A program made the position numbers and the translations under genes. Source: Comamonas fluminis (lineage in GTDB: Bacteria; Pseudomonadota; Gammaproteobacteria; Burkholderiales; Burkholderiaceae_C). From it: 52,138 nt of DNA. Below the pieces are notes generated by a model, which made no database searches, had not been told where the DNA came from, and saw nothing but the letters and a program-made list of their open reading frames with translations. Shown one piece after another: positions 16,581-24,760 of this stretch. The stretch is from contig NZ_CP066782.1 of NCBI RefSeq assembly GCF_019186805.1, positions 1-52,138 on the forward strand, written 5' to 3'. Every line of letters begins with the position of its first letter. Within the stretch, counting starts at the first letter, position 1.

Positions 16581-16653
16581 CTTTTTTTGATGAACCCGCC
16601 CGCTAGCCCGTCCGATATGATGTTGCTCGTCACAACGCATGGAGGTCGTCGCC

Positions 16654-17319
16654 ATGGGCTACTACACCTTTGCCGTAGGCGTGAGGATCAAGGAGCTGCA
16701 GGCCGCGATCGGCAGCAATGACCAGCGGCTGCTGGAGCGCGTGCGCCTGGGCGAGTATTTTTCAAACTACGAGGACGTGGTCACCGACGACGGCAAGTTC
16801 ACCCTGGACAAGGCCCTGCAGGAGTTGATCGCGGGGCGCATCAGCCGGCCCGACGCGGGCTTCGTCTACGGCTATGCGCTGATCTGCCTGAGCCATGCGC
16901 TGGGGTACGAACTGCCCGAGGGCAGCGATTTCAAGATGTACGTCGAGACCGAGTTCATCGACGCGCTGCTGCGCGGAGAGTTCGGCCTGGATGACTTCGA
17001 CATCACGGATCAGCTGTTCCCCGACGCATGCGAATGGAGCGAGGTGATTCCGCAGTTGCCCGAGGTCGAGGACTGGCCCAGCGGCGTCTACCTGCCGCTC
17101 GAGTACCTGAGGACGCTGCAGCAGCGGCTGGCCGGCGTGCAGATCACCAACGACCAGATCGCGGCATGGGAAAACGGGGAAGGCACCGAAGACGACGATG
17201 AGGACGGTGGAGAACTTGGCGAGGAGAAGGCCTGCGCGGCCGAGCATGTGCGCAATCTGCAGGCCAATCTCGCGTTCTGCATAGAGCACGAGCTGGACAT
17301 GGCCTGGTTCTGCCACTGA
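16654..17319 (+). CDS. Hypothetical acidic protein, DUF7691-like (tentative)
   Basis: 221 residues from the ATG at 16654 with GGAGG eight bases upstream. MGYYTFAVGVRIKELQAAIGS at the start and a helical, strongly acidic C-terminus (ENGEGTEDDDEDGGE at about residues 170-185) recall the DUF7691-type family, identified from memory only. Cytosolic; no signal or membrane segment. It lies convergent with anmK and shows chromosome-like codon use. Function unknown. Confidence 0.6.
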   Translation: MGYYTFAVGVRIKELQAAIGSNDQRLLERVRLGEYFSNYEDVVTDDGKFTLDKALQELIAGRISRPDAGFVYGYALICLSHALGYELPEGSDFKMYVETEFIDALLRGEFGLDDFDITDQLFPDACEWSEVIPQLPEVEDWPSGVYLPLEYLRTLQQRLAGVQITNDQIAAWENGEGTEDDDEDGGELGEEKACAAEHVRNLQANLAFCIEHELDMAWFCH

Positions 17320-17338
17320 TTGCCGCCAGGACGGATTT

Positions 17339-18490
17339 TCAGGCCGGGTAGATCGCTCCCAGGATGCGCGGCCCGTGCGCGCCGGTGACGCTGGCCAGGT
17401 TGCCCGGCAGCCCAAGCAGGCACTGGCGCGCCAGCCAGGCAAAGGCCGCCGCCTCCACCTGTTGCGGCGGCAGGCCGCGCCCGGCGGTGGTGGTGACGGC
17501 GATGCCGGGCAGCAGCGCGCCCAGGCGGTCGAGCAGGTGTCCGTTCAGGGCGCCGCCGCCGCAAACCAGCAGCTCCTGCGCCGCGCCACCGAAGGCGCGT
17601 GCGGCATTGGCGCAGGCTGCGGCGGTGAATTCGGCCAGGGTTGCCTGCACGTCCTCGCGCCGCGCACCGGCAAAGCTCTGCAGATGCGCATCCAGCCAGG
17701 CGCGATGGAACAGGTCGCGGCCGGTGCTCTTGGGCGGCGGCTGGCGCAGAAAGGGCTCGTCCAGCAGCGCGGCCAGCAGGGCCGGCAGTACCCGGCCCGA
17801 GGCGGCCCAGCGCCCGTTCTCGTCGAAATCCAGGCCCAGGTGCTGCTGGCACCAGCCGTCCATGAGCGCGTTGCCCGGCCCGCAGTCGAAGCCCAGCACC
17901 GAGCCATCGGCCCTCAGCACGCTGAGGTTGGCGATGCCGCCCAGGTTGAGCGCCAGCACGGTCTGGCCGCCGCGGCCGAACACGCCCTGGTGAAAGGCCG
18001 GCACCAGCGGCGCGCCCTGGCCGCCGGCGGCCACGTCGCGGCTGCGCAGGTCGGCCACGACCGTGATGCCGGTCAGCTCGGCCAGCAGTGCTGGGTTGCC
18101 CAGCTGCAGCGTATAGCCCGTGCCGTCGAATAGCTGCGGCCGGTGCCGCACGGTTTGCCCGTGGGCGCCGATGGCGGCCACCGCGGTGGCCGGCACCCGG
18201 GCCTGTGCCAGCAACTGCGCCACGACCGTGGCATAGCTGCGCGCCAGCGCATTGGCGGCCAGCGCGGCGCGGTGCAGCTCGTCGGTGCCGCCCGGGCTGT
18301 TGAGCGCCAGCAGTTCGGCGCGCAGCGGCGCATCGAAACCGCAGCTGGCATGGGCGAGTACCTGACCCGCGCCCGTGGCGTAGTCGGCGAGCACGCCATC
18401 GACGCCGTCAAGCGAGGTGCCCGACATCAGCCCGATGTACAGCGGCCGCTGCGCGGTTCCGGAAAGCACGGAGTGGGTGGCGATGGTCAT
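17339..18490 (-). CDS. anmK: Anhydro-N-acetylmuramic acid kinase
   Basis: 383 residues, the usual length. Motifs include GLMSGTSLDGVDGVLADY (residues about 20-37, ATP/sugar site), GAHGQTVRHRP, GQGAPLVPAFHQ, NLGGIANLSVL and FDCGPGNALMDGW. It phosphorylates and opens 1,6-anhydro-MurNAc from peptidoglycan recycling to give MurNAc-6-phosphate in the cytosol. This is a housekeeping chromosomal gene, so its presence between mobile modules points to captured chromosomal DNA or a join. Confidence 0.93.
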   Translation of the reverse strand: MTIATHSVLSGTAQRPLYIGLMSGTSLDGVDGVLADYATGAGQVLAHASCGFDAPLRAELLALNSPGGTDELHRAALAANALARSYATVVAQLLAQARVPATAVAAIGAHGQTVRHRPQLFDGTGYTLQLGNPALLAELTGITVVADLRSRDVAAGGQGAPLVPAFHQGVFGRGGQTVLALNLGGIANLSVLRADGSVLGFDCGPGNALMDGWCQQHLGLDFDENGRWAASGRVLPALLAALLDEPFLRQPPPKSTGRDLFHRAWLDAHLQSFAGARREDVQATLAEFTAAACANAARAFGGAAQELLVCGGGALNGHLLDRLGALLPGIAVTTTAGRGLPPQQVEAAAFAWLARQCLLGLPGNLASVTGAHGPRILGAIYPA

Positions 18491-18511
18491 GGTGGCAAAG
18501 AGGTGGGGATG

Positions 18512-18537
18512 AAAAAGGCTGCCGGAGCAGCCTTTTT
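18512..18537 (-). terminator. Intrinsic terminator upstream of anmK
   Basis: AAAAAGGCTGC / GCAGCCTTTTT with a four-base loop. It terminates the truncated leftward gene that ends at 18555 and, by symmetry, can work both ways. Confidence 0.75.
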
Positions 18538-18554
18538 CATGGTGTAGCGGAAGC

Positions 18555-18702
18555 TCAGCGCGCGCTGGCCAGGGCGAGGGACTCGCGGCCGGCGGCCAGT
18601 TCGATGCGCATCTGCGCGGCCTGCTTGTCGAATTGCTCGCGCGTGGCCTTGGTCAGCGGCTGGGCGCCTTCCACGGCCTGGGCGATGGTCAGCGGGTCGC
18701 GC
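18555..18702 (-). pseudogene. 3' end of an unidentified chromosomal gene
   Basis: The last 49 codons read DPLTIAQAVEGAQPLTK and end ELAAGRESLALASAR. The reading frame is cut at 18702, where the 76-bp IS91-derived repeat begins. A cell-wall peptidase is a common neighbour of anmK in related genomes, but the piece is too short to call. The good codon use and terminator show it was a real gene end. Confidence 0.5.
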
Positions 18703-18778
18703 CGCTGCGGCGACTGTGGGCACGACTACTTTGTAGCCTTCTCCTGCAAAGGCCGGGGAGTCTGCCCCTCGTGCACCA
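18703..18778 (+). repeat. 76-bp perfect direct repeat, copy B (isolated IS91 fragment)
   Basis: Identical to 7780-7855. Here it stands alone, without the rest of the transposase, exactly between the truncated chromosomal gene and the mobilisation module. The first bases of the plasmid-type sequence begin at 18779. Confidence 0.95.
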
Positions 18779-19349
18779 GCCCGTCCGCATGGATGGAAAA
18801 GACTGGTAGCGCTTTCGGCTGGCCCTTCTTCTTGCCTTGCGTTTCGGTTGGCTTGAGGTCGTCCCAAACGCCTTGCACGGTTTTGTTCAGTTCGTCGATG
18901 AAGCGTTCCGGCATGGTTTTCAAGAGTTCGGCAGTGATTGCGTTCGCGTCCTCAAATTGCTTCCTTGCTTCGGCTTCTTTCTCCCGTCGCTTTTGGCGTT
19001 CTTTTTCGTACTCGTCGAACGTTTTTCTGTGTCTTGCCTGTGCTTCCGCTTCTGCTTTTTCGGCTTGCCGTTGTGCTTCCTCTTTGTCTTTCTGTCGGCG
19101 TGCTTCTCCTTCTGCTGTGAGGGCCGGTTTCACCAGTTCGCCCGATTTGGCCTCGATGGTGATCGAAAGCGGTTCGCCGCGATGGTCTACCAGATCGAAC
19201 GGCAGACCATCAGCATCGAAGGCGGTTAGGTAGAGATTGGCCCCATAGACCTTGTGCCCCGGCCTCACAGCTTCGTATTTTTCTGCTGCTGCGTGCAGTG
19301 CTTCCGCTAGGCGTTCTGCCGTGATTTCTCCTTTGATCTTGATTCTCAT
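18726..19349 (-). CDS. Mobilisation-cluster protein with coiled coil, 3' end altered
   Basis: 207 residues from the ATG at 19349 with GGAGG upstream. The N-terminal domain (RIKIKGEITAERLAEALHAA, then VYGANLYLTAFDADG) is followed by a highly charged coiled coil at about residues 80-150 (KDKEEAQRQAEKAEAEAQAR). The last 18 residues (LVHEGQTPRP onward) are encoded by the antisense of the 76-bp IS91 fragment, so the native C-terminus has been replaced or the stop lost. It follows mobE with a 4-bp overlap and probably belongs to the same operon. Function unknown. Confidence 0.65.
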   Translation of the reverse strand: MRIKIKGEITAERLAEALHAAAEKYEAVRPGHKVYGANLYLTAFDADGLPFDLVDHRGEPLSITIEAKSGELVKPALTAEGEARRQKDKEEAQRQAEKAEAEAQARHRKTFDEYEKERQKRREKEAEARKQFEDANAITAELLKTMPERFIDELNKTVQGVWDDLKPTETQGKKKGQPKALPVFSIHADGLVHEGQTPRPLQEKATK

Positions 19350-19984
19350 GGCAACCTCCATCCGTAGGTGCCATCCGATGCGGGCTTGACGTAGCACACG
19401 CCTTTTTCGACGTACCACCCTGGCCTATCGCACTTCGCCAAGCTGGCGAGGCTTCCGGTTTGCGCGAAACGGTAGGCCAAGCGCCCCTCTGGCGTGTTGG
19501 CCCATGCCGCCGCCGCTTTCTCGTCCTTGGCTTCGGTGTATCCCGCGCCGTATCCGGCCTGATAGCCCGAATCCTTGCCGCTGCTGTGCATGTACCAGCC
19601 GAACAGGCCGACGCACAGGAAGGCCACGGCGATGCAGCCCGCCGCCCACTGCCACATCTGCTTTGCTGATGTGTTGTGCGCGACCTCTTGCGCTGCTGCT
19701 GCTACCGCTTGCGCCAAATCCGCCTTGGCTGCTTCCGCTGATGCTTTCACGGTTGCATCCGCCGTTACCTTGAAATTGACCAAGGTATCTTTGGCTGCTT
19801 GTGCTATCGCTTGCGGGAACTTCTCATACTGGCCTTGGTAGTGTTGCAAGGCCATGAGCACCAGCCACAGCGCATCATTGTTTTTCAGGCCGAGTGCATC
19901 CCGAACCCGGTAAAGACTTTGCCGCTCCGCGTCACTGGGTTGCCTGCCGAGCAGCTTTGCAAAGCTGTCGTCAAGGTCACTCAT
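19346..19984 (-). CDS. mobE: MobE-like membrane protein of the mobilisation operon
   Basis: 212 residues. The cytosolic N-terminus has an Ala-rich helix (about residues 70-110), then one transmembrane segment (WAAGCIAVAFLCVGLFGWYM), then Gly/Tyr-rich GYQAGYGAGYTEAKDEKAAAAW and a Cys-containing tail. The order mobC-mobD-mobE divergent from mobB-mobA is that of IncQ-2 plasmids such as pTF-FC2, where MobE raises mobilisation frequency. Naming rests on synteny. Confidence 0.65.
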   Translation of the reverse strand: MSDLDDSFAKLLGRQPSDAERQSLYRVRDALGLKNNDALWLVLMALQHYQGQYEKFPQAIAQAAKDTLVNFKVTADATVKASAEAAKADLAQAVAAAAQEVAHNTSAKQMWQWAAGCIAVAFLCVGLFGWYMHSSGKDSGYQAGYGAGYTEAKDEKAAAAWANTPEGRLAYRFAQTGSLASLAKCDRPGWYVEKGVCYVKPASDGTYGWRLP

Positions 19985-20660
19985 GGACTACGGCCTCCAA
20001 TACCTTTTTAACCTCATTGCGCCACCGGGTAAGCTCCGCACGGTTGCCAATGGGCAGTTCCTTGAGTGCTATCGCAATGCTCATGCGCTTGCTGTAAATG
20101 TCATCGCTCACACGGTCGGCCAAGTCCGGGAATGTCACCGACTTCCCGCCGCGTTCCTCTACCGCCGTGCGCAGCTTGGAGCCGTTGTAAAGCTCGAATT
20201 TTTTTTCTTCTCCGAAGTGTCCATTGCGCACCACGTGAACGGCCGAGTTCGGGATTGCATCCATGTATTCCTTGAGCAGTTCGAGGCTATCCCGTTGACG
20301 GTTAATCACCCACAGCGTGACCAGCTTGCGCTTGAGTTCCGCAAGCGTGCTATTCAGTGTTTCACCGTAGGTGCTCACACCCTTGTTATTCCGCGCTGCC
20401 GTGTTGATGACCACGACGCTATCCGGTTTGCTATCGCACAAGTTCACTAGCTGAATCCATCCGTCCGCCTCATCCAGATTGATAAGCTCCGTTTCCGTGC
20501 TTTCCTTATAGGCTTTCCATACGTCCGGGTTAGAGGTGTCAGACTCAATCAGCAATACGCTTTCGCCGCGCTCTTGCAGGTAATCAACCGTTGCCATCGT
20601 GACAAGCGACTTGCCAACGCCGCCCTTGCTGCCACCGATCAGGTAAATGCTTTTCGCCAT
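19977..20660 (-). CDS. mobD: MobD-like ParA-family ATPase
   Basis: 227 residues. The deviant Walker A is GGSKGGVGKSLVT (residues 9-21), the switch region LLIESDTSNPD and the Walker B equivalent SVVVINTAARNNKG. The fold is ParA/MinD-like but without a ParB partner next to it. In IncQ-2-type regions a ParA-like MobD lies between mobC and mobE and assists mobilisation. It overlaps mobE by 8 bp. A second reading is an StbB-type stability protein. Confidence 0.75.
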   Translation of the reverse strand: MAKSIYLIGGSKGGVGKSLVTMATVDYLQERGESVLLIESDTSNPDVWKAYKESTETELINLDEADGWIQLVNLCDSKPDSVVVINTAARNNKGVSTYGETLNSTLAELKRKLVTLWVINRQRDSLELLKEYMDAIPNSAVHVVRNGHFGEEKKFELYNGSKLRTAVEERGGKSVTFPDLADRVSDDIYSKRMSIAIALKELPIGNRAELTRWRNEVKKVLEAVVHE

Positions 20661-20672
20661 GTTGCTTACTCC

Positions 20673-21029
20673 TTAAATGTCGTCGCTGTCAGGTTTCGGG
20701 GTGAATGTCGCCTTTGATGTATCCGCAGGCTTCTTGACGGCGGGGAGGCGCGGGGGTGTGTCTCCCGGTGCTTGCACCGGGGCTTTTTTCGCTAGCTTTG
20801 CTCTCTGCAAGTAGCTCTTGAGCGTTGGGGTTGCGATGCTCAGACCTTCGCCGCGCAGCGTCTCTGAAATCTGGTCAAGCGTGTATCCACGCTTTTGCAA
20901 AGCCGCGATCTCTTTGGAAAGGATGCGCACGGCCTCTTGCTTGCTGTGCTCCTGCTTCTTCTTCTCTACTGGAGGCATCTCCCGCAGCTTTGCAGCGATA
21001 GCCTCTAGCTGTTCTGTTGTGTACTTCAT
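20673..21029 (-). CDS. mobC: MobC-like relaxosome accessory protein
   Basis: 118 residues from the ATG at 21029 with AGGAG upstream. A helical N-terminus (YTTEQLEAIAAKLREMP) leads to an HTH-like block (ALQKRGYTLDQISETLRGEGLSIATPTLKSYLQ), then a Pro/Ala/Lys-rich tail. Its place beside oriT, divergent from mobB, matches MobC of IncQ-2/IncP-like systems, which helps open oriT. Confidence 0.7.
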   Translation of the reverse strand: MKYTTEQLEAIAAKLREMPPVEKKKQEHSKQEAVRILSKEIAALQKRGYTLDQISETLRGEGLSIATPTLKSYLQRAKLAKKAPVQAPGDTPPRLPAVKKPADTSKATFTPKPDSDDI

Positions 21030-21199
21030 CGTGCTAACTCCTTTGCTCACTGGTTACGGAGTTGACAGCATAGCGCCATTTGTGCTTGTTGCAAAGTGCG
21101 TCCCGTGCACCTAAACTGCTGATACGATAGTAAAGCGGTTGAGCTTAACAGGATGCGGATTGTCATACACATGGCTACGCCATGTTCCTGCCAATCCCC

Positions 21200-21305
21200 G
21201 CCTGCCCATTCGGCGCTTCGCTTCTCACGGTCTGGCTCATCCTGCAAGGGGCGCGCCCCTTGACCCCGGACAGTGCGGCGCTTTCGCTTCTTACTGTCCA
21301 AGACA
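21200..21305. other. oriT: oriT with IncP-type nick site
   Basis: CATCCTGC at 21238-21245 matches the IncP/MOBP nick consensus YATCCTG^Y, placing the nick between 21244 and 21245. Directly 3' is a perfect 16-bp palindrome, AAGGGGCGCGCCCCTT (21246-21261). Next comes GGACAGT...ACTGTCC enclosing GCGGCGCTTTCGCTTCT, a near copy of the sequence just before the nick (CGGCGCTTCGCTTCTCACGG). It lies between mobC and mobB, the expected location. Confidence 0.75.
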
Positions 21306-21342
21306 CACCCCGCCCCCGCCGCCCCGGCGAGAAGGAGACACG

Positions 21343-21654
21343 ATGCCATTTGAAACGCAAGGGCCGGAACCGCTAGACGCCGTTATCAACGTGCGGCTGA
21401 CCGCAGCGGAGAAGGCCCGTCTGAAAGAGGATGCCGACCTTGCCGGGTTGAGCATGTCGGAGCTTGTCCGCCGCCGTTACTTCGGCAGGCCGATCATTGC
21501 CAACGCCGACGCCGTGATGCTCAAAGAGCTACGCCGCATCGGCGGCTTGCTTAAACACATTCACAACGAAAGCGGAGGCGTTTACAGCAAGGAAACAGCC
21601 GGAGCGCTGCTGGCAGTGAAAGCCTACATCGAGAGGTTGAGCCGTGATCGTTAA
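21343..21654 (+). CDS. mobB: MobB/TraJ-like relaxosome protein
   Basis: 103 residues from the ATG at 21343 (AAGGAG upstream). AVINVRLTAAEKARLKEDADLAGLS followed by MSELVRRRYFGRPI is the ribbon-helix-helix pattern of MobC_2/TraJ-type proteins that bind oriT and recruit the relaxase. The C-terminal helix (LLKHIHNESGGVYSK) is characteristic. The relaxase GTG lies 11 bp inside its 3' end. Confidence 0.8.
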   Translation: MPFETQGPEPLDAVINVRLTAAEKARLKEDADLAGLSMSELVRRRYFGRPIIANADAVMLKELRRIGGLLKHIHNESGGVYSKETAGALLAVKAYIERLSRDR

Positions 21655-24600
21655 GAAGGTGCCGAACTCAAAAACCAAGCACAAGACGGGGAGCATCCGC
21701 GACTTGGCCGACTACATCCGCGAGCCGCACAACCAGAACCCGGATGAAAAGGTGCCGTACGCCAACGGGCGCGGTTTCCTCTGTGACGGCCACGCCGCAC
21801 AGCGTGAAGAAATGGTAGCCCTTGCCGCTGAATCCGTGCGCAGCAAGAACCCGGTCAATCACTACATCATGAGTTGGCGAGAGGGCGAGCAGCCCAGCCC
21901 GGAGCAGGTGGAAGAAGCAGTAAGCATCTTCATGGAAGAACTCGGATGGAAAGACCACCAGGCCATCTACGGCTTGCACAAAGATACGGACAATATCCAT
22001 CTGCACATCGCCATCAACCGTGTGCATCCTGAAAAGCTCAAGATTGTCGAGATTAACCGGGGCTTTGATATCGAAATGGCGCACAAGGCCATTGCCCGGA
22101 TTGAGCACGCGCAAGGCTGGCAGCGTGAGCAAAACGGGCGCTATCAGGTGTTGGAGAACGGGGAGCTAGGCCGAGCGCCATACGACCCGGAAAAGCCACG
22201 CCAGCCCGACCAGAAGAAGCGGGACATGGAGAACCGCACCGGGGAGAAGTCAGCCCACCGTATCGCCATCGAGGACGGTGCAGCCATCATCAAGCAGGCG
22301 CAAAGCTGGGAGCAGTTGCACCGCGAGTTAGCAGCCAAGGGGATGCGCTACGAGAAAACCGGCAGCGGGGCAACCGTGTTTGTCGGGGATGTTGGCGTGA
22401 AGGCCAGCGACGTAGACCGCAACGCAAGCCTTGCCAAGATGCAGAAGCGTCTAGGCGAGTATCAGCCCGCGCCGCAGCATCAGCAGGTAGCGCAGCGCGA
22501 GCCGGAGCCTATCAAGCCAGACGTGCCGGGCTGGAAGGACTACATCACCGGGCGCAAGGCTCATTACGCCGCAAAGAACGCGGCCAAGCTGGCGCTGGAC
22601 AAGCAGCAGGAGCAGGAGCGCAAGCAACTGGCCGAGCAGCAGAAGGCCCGCCGCGATGAACTCATGCGCGGCAACTGGAAAGGCAAGGGCGAAGTGCTCA
22701 ACGCCATGCGCAGCGTGATTGCCGCCGAGCAGGCCGCAGAGAAAGCCGCTTTGAAAGAGAAACACCAGAAGCAGCGTGAGCAGTGGCGGCAGCAGTTCCG
22801 CCCCTATCCCGACCTGGAGCAGTGGCAGCGGATGCAGAAAAGCCCGGAGCTTGCCGAGCAGTGGCGGCACCGGGCCAGTGAACCGCAGCGCATCGAGGGC
22901 GACCGCAGCGAGCCGCCGACGGTGCGAGACATCCGCGCCTATGTGCCGGAAATCGTCGGTCAGCAGGTGCACTACAGCCGCAAGGACGAAGCGGGGAGGG
23001 GCGGGGGTGTGTCTTTCGTGGACAAGGGCAAGAGCATCGACATTCACGACTGGCGCAACCGGGACAGCACGCTTGCCGCCTTGCAGCTATCGGCGCAGAA
23101 GTGGGGCAGCTTCACCGTGACAGGGTGCGACGAATACAAGACCATGTGCGTGAAGTTAGCAGCAGAGCACGGCTTCAAGATCACGAATCCTGAGCTTCAG
23201 GAGAGCATCCAGCGGGAGCGGCAGCGGATACAGCAGGAGAGGGCGCAAGCGATGAAATCGGAGCAGCTAAAGCAGTTCGAGCGGTACGCGGAAGCGGTAG
23301 GCGCGGAGCGTTACCGGGTGACAAGCATCAAGATGCGCGAGGACGGCGGCAAGCAAACCTTCATCCTCGACAAAAAGGACGGCATCACGCGGGGTTTCAC
23401 GCCGCAGGAGATTGAGCAGCGCACGCCGGAGATGCAGCGCCTACAGCGCAGGGGCGAAAACCTCTACTACACGCCGCTATCGGACAAGAAGCATCACATC
23501 CTGATCGACGACATGAGCCGGGAGAAGCTGGAGCGGCTTATCAAGGACGGCTACCAGCCCGCCGCCGTGCTGGAATCCAGCCCCGGCAACTATCAGGCCA
23601 TCATCACCGTGCCGAAGCTGGGGACGGTCCATGACAAGGACGTGGGCAACCGGCTGAGCGATGCCCTGAACCGCGAATACGGCGACCCGAAGCTATCGGG
23701 CGCTATCCATCCGCACCGCGCACCCGGCTACGAGAACCGCAAGCCCAAGCACCAGCGGGAGGACGGCAGCTATCCCGAGGTGCGCTTGCTCAAGGCCGAG
23801 CGCCGCGAGTGCGTCAAGGCGCTGGCTCTGTCCAGCCAGATCGACGCCGAGTATCAGCGGCAAGCCGCCTTGAAGGCGCAGCAGCCCGAGCGCAGCAAGG
23901 CCAAGCCCGCCTTGGAGCTTGCAGCGGCCAGCGGCAGCGCGATCGACGCCTATCAGCGGCATTACCGCGACGTGCTCAAGCGGCAGCGGGGCGGCGAGGT
24001 GGATTTGTCCCGCGTGGATTCCATGATTGCCGTGCGGATGCGCGTTACCGGCCACGATCAAGCCGCCATCGAGGGCGCTATCCGCCAGTGCGCCCCGGCC
24101 ACCCGGCAGAAGGACGAGGGGCGCGACTGGAACGACTACGCGCAGCGCACCGCCCGCTATGCCTACAGCGCCGCAGGCGACCGGCAAGCCGCCGAGCTTG
24201 GGAAGTACCGCCAGCAGTGGGAGAAGCTGGAAGGGGAAGGACGAGGGGCGCGACTGGAACGACTACGCGCAGCGCACCGCCCGCTATGCCTACAGCGCCG
24301 CAGGCGACCGGCAAGCCGCCGAGCTTGGGAAGTACCGCCAGCAGTGGGAGAAGCTGGAAGGGCGCGAGCCTGTACGCCAGCAGGAGCAGGCCAAGGCGCA
24401 GAAGATCGAGCGCGACAACTCACCCGGCATGAGTCGATAAGACTTGATGTAACTACAAAAAGACGCTACAATAAGAACGCAATGGAACTTGAATGGGACG
24501 CCGATAAAGCGGCACGAAACCTGAAAAAGCACGGCGTTTCCTTCGAGGATGCCGAGCTTGTTTTTTACGACTCCGGGCGGGTTGAAGCCTACGACGGACG

Positions 24601-24760
24601 CGAGGACTACGGGGAAGATCGTTGGGCAACGATTGGGCTTGCCTACTCGGCTGTCCTGTATGTGGTCTACACCGTCCGACACGAGGAAACCATCCGCCTT
24701 ATCTCTGCGAGGAAAGCAAATGCCGACGAAAGAAAGCAATATCGTGAAGCGAACTCTTGA
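21644..24760 (+). CDS. mobA: MOBP relaxase with frameshifted tail running into BrnT
   Basis: GTG start overlapping mobB. The relaxase domain is residues 1-300: motif III is GLHKDTDNIHLHIAINRVHP (His triad), with the N-terminal region IRDLADYIREPHNQNPD carrying the motif I Tyr. The middle is coiled coil (residues about 300-400), and the C-terminal part (from about residue 600, TFILDKKDGITRGF, IITVPKLGTVHDKDVGNRL) resembles the primase-like ends of IncQ/IncP relaxases. A 127-bp tandem duplication (24111-24364) shifts the frame by +1; the undisturbed frame would end at a TGA at 24438-24440. As it stands the frame continues through 40 out-of-register residues into BrnT, giving 1,038 residues. Confidence 0.85.
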   Translation: MIVKKVPNSKTKHKTGSIRDLADYIREPHNQNPDEKVPYANGRGFLCDGHAAQREEMVALAAESVRSKNPVNHYIMSWREGEQPSPEQVEEAVSIFMEELGWKDHQAIYGLHKDTDNIHLHIAINRVHPEKLKIVEINRGFDIEMAHKAIARIEHAQGWQREQNGRYQVLENGELGRAPYDPEKPRQPDQKKRDMENRTGEKSAHRIAIEDGAAIIKQAQSWEQLHRELAAKGMRYEKTGSGATVFVGDVGVKASDVDRNASLAKMQKRLGEYQPAPQHQQVAQREPEPIKPDVPGWKDYITGRKAHYAAKNAAKLALDKQQEQERKQLAEQQKARRDELMRGNWKGKGEVLNAMRSVIAAEQAAEKAALKEKHQKQREQWRQQFRPYPDLEQWQRMQKSPELAEQWRHRASEPQRIEGDRSEPPTVRDIRAYVPEIVGQQVHYSRKDEAGRGGGVSFVDKGKSIDIHDWRNRDSTLAALQLSAQKWGSFTVTGCDEYKTMCVKLAAEHGFKITNPELQESIQRERQRIQQERAQAMKSEQLKQFERYAEAVGAERYRVTSIKMREDGGKQTFILDKKDGITRGFTPQEIEQRTPEMQRLQRRGENLYYTPLSDKKHHILIDDMSREKLERLIKDGYQPAAVLESSPGNYQAIITVPKLGTVHDKDVGNRLSDALNREYGDPKLSGAIHPHRAPGYENRKPKHQREDGSYPEVRLLKAERRECVKALALSSQIDAEYQRQAALKAQQPERSKAKPALELAAASGSAIDAYQRHYRDVLKRQRGGEVDLSRVDSMIAVRMRVTGHDQAAIEGAIRQCAPATRQKDEGRDWNDYAQRTARYAYSAAGDRQAAELGKYRQQWEKLEGEGRGARLERLRAAHRPLCLQRRRRPASRRAWEVPPAVGEAGRARACTPAGAGQGAEDRARQLTRHESIRLDVTTKRRYNKNAMELEWDADKAARNLKKHGVSFEDAELVFYDSGRVEAYDGREDYGEDRWATIGLAYSAVLYVVYTVRHEETIRLISARKANADERKQYREANS
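24111..24364 (+). repeat. 127-bp tandem duplication in the relaxase gene
   Basis: Two essentially identical 127-bp units (24111-24237 and 24238-24364), each starting AGGACGAGGGGCGCGACTGG. 127 is 3x42+1, so the second unit is read in a shifted frame. The near identity indicates a recent event, or an assembly artefact. Confidence 0.93.
24482..24760 (+). CDS. brnT: BrnT-type toxin
   Basis: 92 residues from the ATG at 24482. MELEWDADKAARNLKKHGVSFEDAE, then DGREDYGEDRWATIGLA, VYTVRHEETIRLISARKANADERKQY is the standard BrnT (RelE-fold ribonuclease) sequence, with the ISARKA motif intact. It overlaps brnA by 41 bp. Only a weak ribosome site (AAGAA) precedes it, and it is also in frame with the shifted relaxase tail, so a long fusion product is possible. 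Confidence 0.9.
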   Translation: MELEWDADKAARNLKKHGVSFEDAELVFYDSGRVEAYDGREDYGEDRWATIGLAYSAVLYVVYTVRHEETIRLISARKANADERKQYREANS

